Shown here: positions 8,702-18,813 of the stretch, piece after piece
How the letters are laid out: every line of letters starts with the position of its first letter
Numbering within the stretch: the first letter of the stretch is position 1
DNA from: Bradyrhizobium septentrionale
GTDB lineage: Bacteria > Pseudomonadota > Alphaproteobacteria > Rhizobiales > Xanthobacteraceae
Assembly: GCF_011516645.4 (NCBI RefSeq)
Contig: NZ_CP088285.1
Location: forward strand, 9,070,501 to 9,134,500
Direction of reading: 5' to 3'
DNA length: 64,000 nt
Notes under the pieces: model-generated
The model's input: only the letters and a program-made list of their open reading frames with translations
Told to the model about the DNA's origin: nothing
Databases searched by the model: none
Position numbers and translations under genes: made by a program

Positions 8702-10297
8702 TCATTTATCCAGCCAGACGTCCTCGAAGCGCAGATTGTTGTACTGGCTGTTGTCGTGCGGACGAAAGTTCCTCACGTAAGGCTGCCAGCAATTGCCGGC
8801 CGATGAGTGCAGGACGACCGGCCGCGCCGCATCTTCGACCAGCGCCCGCTCGATGTCGAACACGATCTTGCGGCGCTTGTCCTTGTCGACCTCGCGCGAT
8901 TGCGCGGCGAGCAACTTGTCGACCTCGGCATTGCAATACTGGGTGTAGTTGCGCTCCGAGTTGCAGGAATAGTTCTCGACCAGATTGCCATCGGGATCGT
9001 CGACGCTGACGCCGGTGACATTGAGACCGATCGTGTAGTCCTTGCGCTGCAGCCGCGAGTACCAGCGCGGCGTATCCAGGATGTCGAGCTCGGCGACGAT
9101 ATAAATATTCTTGAGCTGATCGGCGAGGATCACCGCGGGGTCGCGATAGGTCGGCAGATTGCGGGTCTGGATCTTGATCGACAACGGCTTGGCGTCGCTG
9201 TAGCCGAGCTTCTGCATGATCGCCTGCGCGTCCGCGAGGTTCTTCTCGGTGTCGGGACCGTAGCCCATCAGCGTCGACAGCACGTCTGCCGGCATCCCCC
9301 ATTCGCCTTCGGGCTTGGCCTGCATCGCGCCGCCGAGCCGACCGGTGCCCTCGAACAGGATGCTGTTGAACGCCTCGCGGTCGAGTGCCAGCGACATCGC
9401 CTTGCGGATGTCGGGATTGTCGAACGGCGGATTGACGCGGTTGACCAGTAGATTGATCTGCAGATTGGTCGACGTCATCTCGCAGATCGCGTTCGGCGCC
9501 CGCGCCTTGACGTCCTTCATCAGGGGAATGCTGACGTCGGACGGAAAGGTGATGTCATAGTCGCCGGTCGCGAACGCCAGCATCCGCGTGGCCCGGCTGT
9601 CGATCGAGCGCACCGTGATCTCGTCGAGATACGGCCGGTCCTTCTTGAAGTAATCGGGGTTGCGGACGAGACGGATTGAGTCTCCACGCCGGAATTCGAC
9701 AAACTTGAACGGCCCGGTGCCGATTGGCTTGGTGCGCATCACCTGTTGCGGCACATGGCAGGGATAGACCACCGAGAAGGCGCTGGCGAGCAGCGCCAGC
9801 AGGCCGGGTTGTGGCTCGGTCAACTCGAAGGTCGCTTCATCGTCGCCATTGACGCTGATGTCCTTGAGCTTCGTGTACCAGACCTTGCGCGGATTGCGCT
9901 TGAAGTCCTGGGTCTCGCTCTTGCCGATCAGCATCCGCCAAGTGCATTGCACGTCCTTGGCGGTGAAAGGCTGGCCGTCGTGCCACTTCACGCCGTGATG
10001 CAGTTTGAAAGTCAGCCTTGTGTTGGTCTGGTCCCACGACCAGCTGTCGGCGAGATCCGGGATCACGGTGTCGATCGATTCGTGCACCTTGGCGGGATCG
10101 AACACCACGAGGTTGTTGAAGACCGCCGCGAACGGCATCACCGAGGCGATGGTCGACTCTTCAAGCAGCGAGGTCGAGGGCGGATTGTCGTTGTGATAGA
10201 GCCGCAGCGTGCCGCCCTTCTTCTGCGCCGATGCCTGGCTCGCAGCCATTGCCACGATGCCCAAGGCCACGATGCAAGCGGCCAGTTTGAACGACAT
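8702..10297 (-). CDS. ABC transporter substrate-binding protein, peptide/nickel family (SBP_bac_5)
   Basis: 531 residues. A signal peptide (MSFKLAACIVALGIVAMAASQASA) is followed by a full family 5 solute-binding fold: LADSWSWDQTNTRLTF..LHHGVKWHDGQPFTAKDV, IGTGPFKFVEFRRGDSIRLVRNPDYF and VNPPFDNPDIRKAMSLALDR. Such proteins bind oligopeptides or similar small molecules in the periplasm and deliver them to a Dpp/Opp-type permease. No permease or ATPase gene is adjacent, so this is an orphan binding protein. Start fixed by GGGAGG 5 bp upstream of the ATG at 10295-10297. Confidence 0.92.
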   Translation of the reverse strand: MSFKLAACIVALGIVAMAASQASAQKKGGTLRLYHNDNPPSTSLLEESTIASVMPFAAVFNNLVVFDPAKVHESIDTVIPDLADSWSWDQTNTRLTFKLHHGVKWHDGQPFTAKDVQCTWRMLIGKSETQDFKRNPRKVWYTKLKDISVNGDDEATFELTEPQPGLLALLASAFSVVYPCHVPQQVMRTKPIGTGPFKFVEFRRGDSIRLVRNPDYFKKDRPYLDEITVRSIDSRATRMLAFATGDYDITFPSDVSIPLMKDVKARAPNAICEMTSTNLQINLLVNRVNPPFDNPDIRKAMSLALDREAFNSILFEGTGRLGGAMQAKPEGEWGMPADVLSTLMGYGPDTEKNLADAQAIMQKLGYSDAKPLSIKIQTRNLPTYRDPAVILADQLKNIYIVAELDILDTPRWYSRLQRKDYTIGLNVTGVSVDDPDGNLVENYSCNSERNYTQYCNAEVDKLLAAQSREVDKDKRRKIVFDIERALVEDAARPVVLHSSAGNCWQPYVRNFRPHDNSQYNNLRFEDVWLDK

Positions 10298-10576
10298 TCT
10301 CGCCTCCCGGAATTTCTTGTTGTTGTCGGTTGCAGGCAGTCGAGCACAACGGTACGTGCCTCGCAACGACACGGGACGCAGGTCATTGCCGGCTGCACGC
10401 AACGCAGACCGAGGCCAGCGCCCTGGTATCTCCGGGCTGCCGACGGGTGGAACAGGCCCGCCTACGGACCGTTGGGCAATCGGGAGCCCTCCCGCGCCGG
10501 GGAATTGGGGTTGGATGGGGCCTCGAAATTGGCTACTAGTTCTGCGCCGAGAAATTCGGATCGTTGGGGACTGGAA

Positions 10577-11336
10577 ATGACCTATTGCTGCGGAATTCTG
10601 GTGCGCGACGGCCTCGTCATGATCGCTGACACCCGCACCAATGCCGGCCTCGACAATGTCTCGACCTTCCGCAAGCTGCACATCTTCTCAAAACCCGGCG
10701 AGCGCATCATGGCGATCGCGAGCGCCGGCAATCTGGCGATCAGCCAGTCGGTGCTGTCGACCCTGACCGAGGGCATGGAAGATCCGCACACCGGCGAGCT
10801 CGAGACGCTGATGAACGCGCCGACCATGTTCCAGGCGGCGCAGCGGATCGGCCGCGCGATCCGCTCCGTGCACGCCACCGAGGGCGATGCGTTGCGTTCC
10901 GAGGATATCTCGTTCGACGTATCGTTCCTGTTCGGCGGCCAGATCAAGGGCTCGCGGATGCGGCTGTTCATGGTCTACACCGCCGGCAACTTCATCGAGT
11001 GCACCACCGACACGCCCTATTTGCAGATCGGCGAGCACAAATACGGCAAGCCGGTGCTCGACCGCCATGCATTACGACGTCGAGCTCTACGAGGCGCTCA
11101 AAACGGGCCTGATCTCGATGGATTCGACGATGCGCTCCAACCTCGGCGTCGGCCTGCCGATCGACGTGCTGGTGGTGCGCACCGACGCCTGCGAGGCCGA
11201 CCTCAACCACCGCATCGAGGCCGGCGAGCCCTATTTTCACGACCTGCGCTCGCGCTGGTCGGCGGCGCTGCGCGCGGCGCACCAGAACATTCCACGCCCA
11301 CCCTACAAGAACGAAACCGAAGCAAAAACCAAATAA
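10577..11336 (+). pseudogene. Proteasome-like peptidase Anbu, interrupted by a frameshift
   Basis: The gene opens MTYCCGILVRDGLVMIADTRTNAG, the N-terminal signature of Anbu (Thr after Met as candidate nucleophile), and reads normally to KPVLDR at 11065. The rest (MHYDVELYEALKTG...LRSRWSAALRAAHQNIPRPP) continues in another frame from 11067 to a TAA at 11334-11336. One base stands where a GCC codon is expected, so two bases seem deleted in a GC run, or a base was added. The first frame stays open to 11356 with an Arg-rich non-homologous tail. Anbu is the usual partner of the ATP-grasp/alpha-E/transglutaminase genes at 3306-6658. Sequencing error is a real alternative. Confidence 0.85.
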
Positions 11337-11348
11337 GAGGAAACTCGG

Positions 11349-12110
11349 ATGACTGAGGCCACCAGCAAGATCGCACTCGTCACCGGCGCCGGCACCGGCG
11401 TCGGACGCGCGGCATCACTCGCCTTGATGAACGCGGGCTACACCGTGGTGCTCGCCGGGCGCCGCATCGAGATGCTGGAAGAGACCAGCAAGCTCGGCCC
11501 CGCCGGCAAGAGCCTGTGCGTGTCGGCCGACATGGCCAACCCCGCCGCGATCGCCGCGCTGTTCGACAAGGTGAAGGCGACCTATGGCCGGCTCGACGTT
11601 CTCTTCAACAACGCCGGCATGGGCGCGCCGCCGGTCAATTTCGAGGATCTGCCGCTCGAGCAGTGGCAGGCCGTGGTCAACACCAACCTCACCGCGCCGT
11701 TCCTGTGCACCCAGCACGCCTTCCGCATCATGAAGGAGCAGAAGCCGCGCGGCGGCCGTATCATCAACAACGGCTCGATCTCTGCGCATGCGCCGCGGCC
11801 GTTCTCGGCGGCCTATACTTCGACCAAGCACGCCATCACCGGCCTCACCAAGGCTTCCAACCTCGACGGCCGGATGTATGACATCGCGGTCGGCCAGGTC
11901 GATATCGGCAATGCCGCGACCCCGATGACCGACCGCATGGTCAACGGCCCCGGCGTGCTGCAGCCGGACGGCACCACCAAGCACGAGCCGCGCATGGACG
12001 CCAAGGCGGTCGGCGACGCCGTGGCCTACATGGCCGGCCTGCCGCTCGACGCCAACGTGCTGTTCATGACGGTCATGGCGACCAAGATGCCGTTCGTGGG
12101 CCGGGGCTAA
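11349..12110 (+). CDS. SDR family oxidoreductase
   Basis: 253 residues, classical short-chain dehydrogenase/reductase. The Rossmann motif TGAGTGVG is at 12-19, NNAG at 87-90, the catalytic Ser at about 143 (NGSIS) and Y156-x3-K160. Cytoplasmic NAD(P)(H)-dependent oxidoreductase; the substrate cannot be read from the sequence. It starts 12 bp after the anbu stop, with an AGAGGAAA ribosome site, so it is likely cotranscribed with anbu. Confidence 0.92.
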   Translation: MTEATSKIALVTGAGTGVGRAASLALMNAGYTVVLAGRRIEMLEETSKLGPAGKSLCVSADMANPAAIAALFDKVKATYGRLDVLFNNAGMGAPPVNFEDLPLEQWQAVVNTNLTAPFLCTQHAFRIMKEQKPRGGRIINNGSISAHAPRPFSAAYTSTKHAITGLTKASNLDGRMYDIAVGQVDIGNAATPMTDRMVNGPGVLQPDGTTKHEPRMDAKAVGDAVAYMAGLPLDANVLFMTVMATKMPFVGRG

Positions 12111-12116
12111 CCCTCG

Positions 12117-12248
12117 TGCCCCGGGCGCAGCGCAGCATGCAATGATGCGCTGCTGAACCGGGGCCTACTTGGCTCGATCCATCGTACCATGAGATAGGTC
12201 CCGGCTCTGCGGCGCACCGCTTCGCGTTGCACCGCGTCCGGGACACGA
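12117..12248. repeat. Palindromic repeat containing GTCCCGGCTCTGCGG unit
   Basis: The stretch 12198-12244 (GGTCCCGGCTCTGCGGCGCA...GCACCGCGTCCGGGAC) recurs in the opposite orientation at 18693-18740 behind groEL. A neighbouring hairpin CCCGGGCGCAGCGCAGCAT / ATGCGCTGCTGAACCGGGG lies at about 12120-12166. Confidence 0.7.
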
Positions 12249-12456
12249 GACCGCGCGCGGCGGCCTTGTCCCGGCCATGCCGTCGCGGGGGCGCGCTGCC
12301 AAAATATCGAAAACAACCCCATGCAAAGTAGCCGTCGGCTGCCGGCCTTCGGCACGGCAACTTGACACGTCGGGCAAATCAGCGATAATCTTCTATTATT
12401 CCGAAATATTGCAAGCAGCGTCGCCCGGACGAGGTGAAATCCAGAGCCACAAGCAC

Positions 12457-12606
12457 CGTCATTGCGAGCCAACGGGTCGCGCGAACGCGCGCCCGATGAC
12501 AGGCTCCGCGAAGCAATCCATCGATCCCCGCGGGGAAAGATGGATTGCTTCGTCGCTTCAGCGCAAAATTGCTTTGCAATTTTGTCGCGAGCTCCTCGCA
12601 ATGACG
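12457..12606. repeat. 150-bp inverted repeat element (CGTCATTGCGAG type)
   Basis: The outer ends CGTCATTGCGAG and CTCGCAATGACG are perfect inverse copies. Inside are GAAGCAATCCATC/GATGGATTGCTTC and AAAATTGC/GCAATTTT pairs. Such elements are common between genes in bradyrhizobia and can fold as long hairpins. Confidence 0.8.
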
Positions 12607-12624
12607 CGTAGTGAGAGCATTCCC

Positions 12625-13848
12625 CTACTCCAGCTTCTCCACGTCCCGCAGCGTCGGGAACAGCTTCATCCAGAGCAGCGCGACCGCGACGGTGGCGACG
12701 CCGCCGAGCACGGCGGACGGCACCGCGCCGAGCAATGCCGCGGTGACGCCGCTCTCGAACTGGCCGAGCTGGTTCGACGCGTTGATGAACAGGAAATTCA
12801 CCGCGCCAACGCGGCCGCGCATTTCGTCGGGGGTGGCAAGCTGCACCAGCGAGAAGCGGATCACGACGCTGATCGTATCGGCGGCGCCGAGCACTGCGAG
12901 CGCCAGCGCCGACAGCCACATCCAGTGCGACAGCGCGAACACCACCGTCGCCACGCCGAACACGATCACCGCCTGGAACATGCGCATGCCGACGCGGCGG
13001 TTGATGGTGTGCCGCGCCAGCACCATCGTCATCAAGAGCGCACCGACCGCAGGCGCCGCGCGCAGGATGCCGAGGCCGAGCGGTCCGGTCTGCAGGATGT
13101 CGCGCGCATAGATCGGCAGCAACGCAGTGACTCCGCCGAACAGCACCGCGAACAGGTCGAGCGAGATGGTGCCCAGGATCGCCGGATTGCTGCGCACGAA
13201 GGTGACGCCGGCAAACAGGTCGTCCGACACCTCCCCGTTCTTCGGCGCCGCCTGCTGCAGCCGGCCGATGCCGCCGGTCAAGAGCGCGCCGAACAGCCAG
13301 AACACCATCATGACAGCATAGGGCGCGCTCGGCATCAGCGCATAGACGAAGCCGCCGAGCGCCGGTCCGGTGATGGTCGCGACTTGGGCCGCGCCGCTCG
13401 AGATCGCGGTCGCCCGTTGCAGTGAGCCCTGCGGTGCGATCAGCGGCAGCAGCGCGGCGGTCGCCGGGCTCTCGAACGCGCCGGCGATGCCGAGCACGAA
13501 GGTCGCGGCGAAGATCTGGATCTCGGAGATCGTGCCGGCGAAGGTGCTTCCGGCGAGAAACAATGCGGTCAGCGCTTCTGCGATCTGGCAGGCCTGCACC
13601 ACGCGCTTGCGCTCGAAGCGGTCGGCGGCGTGGCCGGCGACGAACACGAGCAGCGCCGTCGGCAGGAACTGCACCAGTCCGACCATGCCGAGCTCGAACG
13701 CGCTGCCGGTCAGCTCATAGATCTGCCAGCCGATCGCGACCGCGCCGATCTGGCTCGAGAATCGCGACAGGCTGCGCGACGACAAAAAGAACAGGAACGG
13801 TCTGTGGCGGAGCAGATCGCGGGCGCCGGCCGGCGTGGCGGTGAGCAT
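12625..13848 (-). CDS. MFS transporter, EntS/MFS_3-type exporter
   Basis: 407 residues with about 12 hydrophobic segments. The start MLTATPAGARDLLRHRPFLFFLSSRSLSRFSSQIGAVAIGWQIYELTG and the loop AGHAADRFERKRVVQ (between helices 2 and 3) mark the MFS_3 exporter group that includes enterobactin and multidrug exporters. Probably a drug or siderophore-type efflux pump of the inner membrane. The ATG at 13846-13848 is chosen because the upstream extension is non-homologous. Divergent from the CNT transporter, about 115 bp apart. Confidence 0.88.
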   Translation of the reverse strand: MLTATPAGARDLLRHRPFLFFLSSRSLSRFSSQIGAVAIGWQIYELTGSAFELGMVGLVQFLPTALLVFVAGHAADRFERKRVVQACQIAEALTALFLAGSTFAGTISEIQIFAATFVLGIAGAFESPATAALLPLIAPQGSLQRATAISSGAAQVATITGPALGGFVYALMPSAPYAVMMVFWLFGALLTGGIGRLQQAAPKNGEVSDDLFAGVTFVRSNPAILGTISLDLFAVLFGGVTALLPIYARDILQTGPLGLGILRAAPAVGALLMTMVLARHTINRRVGMRMFQAVIVFGVATVVFALSHWMWLSALALAVLGAADTISVVIRFSLVQLATPDEMRGRVGAVNFLFINASNQLGQFESGVTAALLGAVPSAVLGGVATVAVALLWMKLFPTLRDVEKLE

Positions 13849-13963
13849 GGATGATTGCGTGGCCGAGCCCCTGCAACTTGTCAATGGCAGCAAGCGAAAC
13901 GCGCAACAGCGTTGCGCTGCGCGAGGCCCCTGTCCATAATCCCGCGAGGTTCCTGGGGGCGTG

Positions 13964-15214
13964 ATGCTGCAATTGCAATCGGCGTTCGGCGTGGTGGCGT
14001 TGCTGGCGATCGCCTGGGCGTTGAGCGAGAATCGGAGCGTCGTGTCGCTGCGGCAGGCAGCGATCGGGCTCATCGTCACGGTCGCCACCGCGCTGGTGCT
14101 GATCAAGGTGCCGCTGGTGACGCAAGCCTTCGGCGCGATCAACGATGCCGTCGGCACCATCGCCGCGGCCACGCGCGCCGGCACCGCCTTCGTGTTCGGT
14201 TATGTCGGCGGCGGCCCGGCGCCATTCGATCCCAAGGCGCCGGGTTCGGATTTCATCCTCGCCTTCCAGGCGCTGCCGATCGTGCTCGTCATGAGCGTGC
14301 TGACGACGCTGTTGTTCTATTGGCGCGTGCTGCCGCCGGTGGTGCGCGGCATGGCCTGGCTGCTCGAGCGTACGCTCGGCGTCGGCGGCGCTGTCGGGCT
14401 CTCGACCGCCGCCAATATCTTCCTCGGCATGGTGGAAGCGCCGCTCTTCATCCGGCCCTATCTGGCGCAACTCAGCCGCAGCGAATTGTTTCTGGTGATG
14501 ACCGGCGGCATGGCCGGGATCGCCGGCACCGTGCTGGTGCTGTATGCGACGCTGCTCGCACCGCTGATCCCTGACGCGGCCGCGCACTTCGTCATTGCCT
14601 CGGTGCTGGGCGCGCCGGCCGCAATTTTAGTCAGCCTGATCATGGTGCCGGAAACGTCTGACAGACGCACCGGCGGGTCGCTGGACAAGCCCGATATCCA
14701 GGTCTCGTCGACAATGGACGCCATCGTGAAGGGCACCGCCGCCGGTCTCGAGCTCCTGATGAACATCATCGCGATGCTGCTGGTGCTGGTCGCACTGGTC
14801 TATCTCGCGAACGCGATCATCGGCCTGCTGCCGGAGATCGGCGGCGCGAAGATTTCGCTGCAACGCTTGCTCGGTTACGTCATGGCGCCGGTGTGCTGGC
14901 TGATGGGCCTGCCATGGCAGCAGGCGATCACGGCCGGAAGCCTGATGGGCACCAAGACCGTGCTGAACGAGCTGATCGCCTATGTCGACCTGTCGAAGCT
15001 CGGCCCCGACGCGCTCGACCCGCGCTCGCGGCTGATCATGCTGTACGCGATGTGCGGTTTTGCGAACTTCGCGAGCCTCGGTATCATGATCGGCGGCCTC
15101 GGCATCATGGCACCCGAGCGGCGCGACGAGATCAACGCGCTCGGGCTGAAGTCGATCGTCTCGGGCACGCTGACGACATGCCTGATGGGGGCGATTGTCG
15201 GGATGATGACGTGA
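13964..15214 (+). CDS. Concentrative nucleoside transporter (CNT/NupC family)
   Basis: 416 residues, highly hydrophobic. Conserved CNT blocks are present: YVGGGPAPF...FILAFQALPIVLVMSVL, GLSTAANIFLGMVEAPLFIRPYL (nucleoside and sodium/proton site region), SELFLVMTGGMAGIAGTVL and the C-terminal MCGFANFASLGIMIGGLG. Imports nucleosides by proton or sodium symport across the inner membrane. A GTG at 13961 directly precedes the ATG and could be the start instead. Confidence 0.9.
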   Translation: MLQLQSAFGVVALLAIAWALSENRSVVSLRQAAIGLIVTVATALVLIKVPLVTQAFGAINDAVGTIAAATRAGTAFVFGYVGGGPAPFDPKAPGSDFILAFQALPIVLVMSVLTTLLFYWRVLPPVVRGMAWLLERTLGVGGAVGLSTAANIFLGMVEAPLFIRPYLAQLSRSELFLVMTGGMAGIAGTVLVLYATLLAPLIPDAAAHFVIASVLGAPAAILVSLIMVPETSDRRTGGSLDKPDIQVSSTMDAIVKGTAAGLELLMNIIAMLLVLVALVYLANAIIGLLPEIGGAKISLQRLLGYVMAPVCWLMGLPWQQAITAGSLMGTKTVLNELIAYVDLSKLGPDALDPRSRLIMLYAMCGFANFASLGIMIGGLGIMAPERRDEINALGLKSIVSGTLTTCLMGAIVGMMT

Positions 15215-15221
15215 CCCACAA

Positions 15222-15325
15222 CGTCATTCCGGGGCGTCCGAAGGACGAGCCCGGAATCCATTGTGCCGCGGGTCAAGCCGATAGATGGATTCCGGGCTCG
15301 CGCTGCGCGCGCCCCGCAATGACGA
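15222..15325. repeat. Palindromic intergenic repeat (GTCATTCCGGGG type)
   Basis: CGTCATTCCGGGGCG...GGAATCCA and TGGATTCC...CGCCCCGCAATGACG form a long imperfect hairpin between two convergent genes. Same family as 6676-6780. Confidence 0.75.
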
Positions 15326-15332
15326 CGGTTAC

Positions 15333-15884
15333 CTACGCCTTCAACTCCACCGTCTTGAATTCTGCCGGCAGGATCACCTCGAGCAGTTCGACGTCGTCTG
15401 AGTAGTCCAAAATCATGTGCCGGATGCGCGGCGGCTGGGTCCAGGCGCTGCCCTCTTTCATCAGCGTCTCGCCCTCGCCTTCCATGTAGGTCTTCACCCA
15501 GCCCTTGAGCACATAGACCATCTGGAAGTCGACGTCGTGGAAGTGCAGCTTCGACACTTCATCGGGATTGCACGGCCCCTGCAGCCGGATGACGTGCGCC
15601 TGGGCGAGGCCATGCGAGGCGGCGGCGATGCCGAGGTCGCGGTACTTGGCGTAGGTGCGCAGCCCGTCGGCCTTGAAATCCTCTTCGCGGTGGTGGCTGA
15701 TCGCGACGCGCTGCTTCGGCCGGGCCTTCGTCGCAGTCTTCGCCGCGCTCTTCTTCGCCGCCGGAACGCGGCCCTTGGACTTGATGGTCTTGCGCGCGGA
15801 CGATTTGGTGCCGGCTCCGAGCCCCGTCCATTTCTTCTTCACCGCGGTCTTGGCTGCGGATCGTGATGCCGTCTTCTTGGCCAT
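15333..15884 (-). CDS. Cupin domain protein with histone H1-like Lys/Ala-rich tail
   Basis: 183 residues in two parts. Residues 1-58 are almost only Lys, Ala, Ser, Thr and Arg (MAKKTASRSAAKTAVKKK, PAAKKSAAKTATKARPK), like bacterial histone H1-type DNA-binding tails. Residues about 60-183 are a compact cupin with the metal-binding type motif LHFHDVDFQMVYVLKG, then EGSAWTQPPRIRH. The cupin alone resembles small rhizobial cupins; the basic tail suggests nucleic-acid or polyanion binding. Function unknown. ATG at 15882-15884, no other start fits the tail. Confidence 0.8.
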   Translation of the reverse strand: MAKKTASRSAAKTAVKKKWTGLGAGTKSSARKTIKSKGRVPAAKKSAAKTATKARPKQRVAISHHREEDFKADGLRTYAKYRDLGIAAASHGLAQAHVIRLQGPCNPDEVSKLHFHDVDFQMVYVLKGWVKTYMEGEGETLMKEGSAWTQPPRIRHMILDYSDDVELLEVILPAEFKTVELKA

Positions 15885-15995
15885 TGTTTCCTCGCGTCTT
15901 CTTTCTGACGGTGAGAAGCTAACACAAGTCGCGCGGCGCTGGTGGGCAAAGGCGCATGCCGCGCCCTGCCCCAGGACCTCAGTCCACGCCGCGCC

Positions 15996-16286
15996 TCAAT
16001 GCAGCCGGAACACGCCGTCGACGGCGCGCAATTCGGCCGGCTTGACCAGCTTGGAATGCGCCACCGTCACCGAGAACAGCGGGCCCTCGAGCTTCGCCTG
16101 CCAGAAGGCGAGGAAATCCTGCAGCACCGGAAATTTCGGAAACAGGTCGTAGTTCTGCCAGACATAGGTTTGCAGCAACGAGCGATGATCCGGCATCCGA
16201 TAGAGGATCTGCGCCGTCGTCAGCCCGTACCCCAGCAACTGCTTCCGGAAATCGTCGGAAGCAACCTCACCAACTCGCGAGACCAT
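15996..16286 (-). CDS. Usg family protein
   Basis: 96 residues. DFRKQLLGYGLTTAQILYRMPDH, LQTYVWQNYDLFPKFPVL and AHSKLVKPAELRAVDGVFRLH are nearly identical to the rhizobial Usg protein, named for its place upstream of trp genes in some species. Function unknown. The ATG at 16284-16286 has a strong ribosome site (AGGAGG, 6 bp upstream), so the longer open frame to 16361 is not used. Confidence 0.9.
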   Translation of the reverse strand: MVSRVGEVASDDFRKQLLGYGLTTAQILYRMPDHRSLLQTYVWQNYDLFPKFPVLQDFLAFWQAKLEGPLFSVTVAHSKLVKPAELRAVDGVFRLH

Positions 16287-16553
16287 GCCAACCTCCTGTG
16301 ACGGAGCGCATTCACCTGGCGGCCGGACCCCAGCCGGACCACCGGCAATGGATGCGCTCACATGAGAGAAATGTGACGCACGCGACTAACCAATCTCAAG
16401 CCCAAATGTTTAATAGGTTGTTGAAATTTCTTGCGTTGGCAGCAGCTTACCGCATCTGCTAATAGCCTCGGCGACCCCGCGGGCCGGCATTAAGGATGCC
16501 GAAATGATGGTGGCAGCCGTCATTCGCGAGTGCCAATTTTTCTGCTAGAGGCA

Positions 16554-16586
16554 CTTGCCCGCCGCCCAGGCTTGGCCTATCTCCTG
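16554..16586 (+). promoter_or_regulatory. Predicted heat-shock sigma32 (RpoH) promoter of groESL
   Basis: CTTG at 16554-16557, then an 18-bp spacer, then CCTATCT at 16576-16582. This matches the alphaproteobacterial RpoH consensus (CTTG, 17-18 bp, CYTATNT). The expected transcription start is just before the CIRCE element. Confidence 0.6.
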
Positions 16587-16596
16587 CGCAGCTGGC

Positions 16597-16623
16597 TTGG
16601 CACTCGCTAGGCTGGACTGCTAA
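16597..16623 (+). promoter_or_regulatory. CIRCE operator (HrcA binding site)
   Basis: TTGGCACTC-N9-GACTGCTAA. Compared with the consensus TTAGCACTC-N9-GAGTGCTAA it differs at two positions. Spacing is exactly 9, and its position between promoter and groES is the usual one, so HrcA repression is likely. Confidence 0.8.
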
Positions 16624-16667
16624 CACTCCAAAAATCTACAGCATCCACAAAAGTTTAGGAGGACTGC

Positions 16668-18681
<2,014 letters not shown>

Positions 18682-18692
18682 GCGACGAAGTC

Positions 18693-18740
18693 GTCCCGGA
18701 CGCGGTGCAGCGCGAAGCGGTGCACCGCAGAGCCGGGATC
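18693..18740. repeat. Palindromic repeat, GTCCCGGACGCGG type
   Basis: CGTCCCGGACGCGGTGCAGC...GCACCGCAGAGCCGGGAT is the inverse-orientation copy of the unit at 12198-12244. Confidence 0.7.
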
Positions 18741-18762
18741 TCGCTCAACGAAAACGAAATGC

Positions 18763-18796
18763 AAAACCCCGGCAGCGATGCCGGGGTTTTTGTTTT
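18763..18796 (+). terminator. Rho-independent terminator of groESL
   Basis: AAAA-CCCCGGCA-gcga-TGCCGGGG-TTTTTGTTTT: an 8-bp GC stem, 4-base loop and U-tract. The A-rich left flank lets it also work for the convergent minus-strand cyclase gene that ends at 18814. Confidence 0.92.
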
Positions 18797-18813
18797 AACG
18801 CGACCGGCGTCCG

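Larger units (their letters stand above)
12111..12624. other. Repeat-filled intergenic region
   Basis: Convergent gap between the SDR and MFS genes. It contains two different Bradyrhizobium-type repeats (described separately at 12117-12248 and 12457-12606) and an AT-rich stretch around 12380-12415. No gene was recognised. Confidence 0.7.
16287..16667. other. Divergent regulatory region between usg and groES
   Basis: 380 bp with no gene. It holds the groESL promoter and CIRCE element described separately. An imperfect inverted pair GAGTGCC / GGCACTT lies at about 16529-16556, just upstream of the predicted -35, and may be a degenerate second operator. Confidence 0.7.
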
